NCBI GenBank assembly: GCA_963605535.1 | Contig: CAVCXB010000045.1 | Location: 1 to 22,700, forward strand | Length of the DNA stretch: 22,700 nt | Direction: 5' to 3' | Source: Anthropogastromicrobium chipingensis_A | GTDB taxonomy: Bacteria > Bacillota > Clostridia > Lachnospirales > Lachnospiraceae | Shown here: piece by piece, positions 22,090 to 22,700 of the stretch | Numbering within the stretch: position 1 is the first letter of the stretch | Layout: every line of letters begins with the position of its first letter | Notes under the pieces: generated by a model | What the model was told of the DNA's origin: nothing | What the model saw: only the letters and a program-made list of their open reading frames with translations | The model's database searches: none | Position numbers and translations under genes: made by a program

Positions 22090-22700
22090 TTAAAATCCAT
22101 GACCAAAATGCCATACTATTTTTTTCGAAACATTAACCCCTAAACGCCAAAGTTTCTCTTTCCCATTTACATATCCCTTTGCAGAAAATACATATCCGTT
22201 TCCAAACTCATCTTTTGCCATTTTTCCATATTTAATAATCTGTTTCTGCATTAATACAGAAGTATTATATGGACGCTTCATATGTTTAGCATCTGATATT
22301 GTTTTGGTGTATCTATAATCTTGAATATTATTGTATGCCTTAATTCTAGGTCTATTTTTAACTAACCAAGCTCCACTTACAGCACTTCCCACGCTAGCTA
22401 CAATTGACGTTGTATTCGCATACACATTATATGCTTTTGTATTTCCTTTAAAAATTTTATCTTTCACAAAATTTTCTGAAGTTATTGATTCTTGAATTTC
22501 AGCAGCTCCATTCACTGCAGTAGCGGCTCCTGCTACTACTGTTGTTGCCGCTACTGCCATCATTACAGGACTTGCTACTCCGCAAGTTAACACAGATACC
22601 CCAACACATACTGCGGTCACTCCCGTTGCAATCCAATCAATCCCAGTTACCCACTTCGGCCATCCACCGTCTTCATCCTGCATGTTGACCGGATTATTGA
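22090..22700 (-). CDS. C-terminal end of an Rhs-type polymorphic toxin (runs off the right edge)
   Basis: The frame is open to the window edge and enters as NNPVNMQDEDGGWPKW, the last part of the Rhs repeat-associated core (usually YxGNNPVNxxDxxG). A hydrophobic pretoxin-like segment follows (about 15-65 after the core: WIATGVTAVCVGVSVLTCGV, VAGAATAVNGAAEIQESIT), then FKGNTKAYNVYANTTSIVAS. This order is typical of Firmicute Rhs/LXG toxins. The last 85 or so residues are the toxin tip: KHMKRPYNTSVLMQKQIIKY, GYVNGKEKLWRLGVN and a final IVWHFGHGF. I cannot name its family. The layout RPY-x-S, NG-x-W-x-L and a terminal HFxxxF resembles small toxin tips in YeeF-like proteins. The ATG at 22681-22683 is internal, not the start. 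AT-rich tip DNA fits exchange of toxin cassettes. Confidence 0.85.
   Translation of the reverse strand, partial: NNPVNMQDEDGGWPKWVTGIDWIATGVTAVCVGVSVLTCGVASPVMMAVAATTVVAGAATAVNGAAEIQESITSENFVKDKIFKGNTKAYNVYANTTSIVASVGSAVSGAWLVKNRPRIKAYNNIQDYRYTKTISDAKHMKRPYNTSVLMQKQIIKYGKMAKDEFGNGYVFSAKGYVNGKEKLWRLGVNVSKKIVWHFGHGF

Noticed and set aside
1..22700. CRISPR array, tRNA or rRNA genes
   Set aside because: No regularly spaced repeats, cloverleaf tRNA sequences or rRNA segments were noticed on either strand.

Overview
The window looks like chromosomal DNA of a low- to mid-GC anaerobic Firmicute, most likely a gut Lachnospiraceae (Roseburia/Blautia/Butyrivibrio-like). The grounds are a tyrosine T-box in front of tyrS, clostridial promoters (TTGACA-17-TATAAT type), AGGAGG ribosome sites, lipoprotein-type binding proteins and Opp subunits in the streptococcal/clostridial style. 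No species can be named from sequence reading alone. All family calls come from motifs and remembered family features, not from a search.

Layout, left to right. (1) 1-1390, minus strand: the 5' part of tyrS with a complete T-box leader and promoter. (2) 1440-8780, plus strand: a PucR-family regulator, then a likely operon of amino-acid ABC transporter genes (binding protein, permease, ATPase), a cytidylate-kinase-like P-loop protein, a class III aminotransferase and an iron-type alcohol dehydrogenase, closed by a strong terminator. The set fits uptake of an omega-amino acid (for example 4-aminobutyrate, 5-aminovalerate, beta-alanine or taurine), its transamination to a semialdehyde and reduction to a hydroxy acid. 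The first promoter of this operon is followed at once by a terminator hairpin, so attenuation is possible. (3) 8863-11451, minus strand: a second amino-acid ABC transporter of the L-cystine type (permease, ATPase, binding protein). (4) 11509-20652, minus strand: an oligopeptide transporter operon oppA-B-C-D-F plus a small membrane protein. Its subunits are strongly enlarged. OppD carries about 365 extra residues between Q-loop and signature motif, OppF about 95 residues of charged coiled coil before its Q-loop, and OppC about 200 extracytoplasmic residues. OppA is 832 residues long and has a signal peptide without a lipobox cysteine. (5) 20700-21460: decayed DNA holding an azlC-like remnant and the 5' end of a truncated group II intron. 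(6) 21488-22700, minus strand, AT-rich: the C-terminal end of an Rhs-type polymorphic toxin running off the window, and its likely immunity gene.

The coordinated enlargement of the Opp transporter is the most unusual thing in the window. The Rhs toxin tip with its unrecognised neighbour and the leader architecture of the aminotransferase operon come next.
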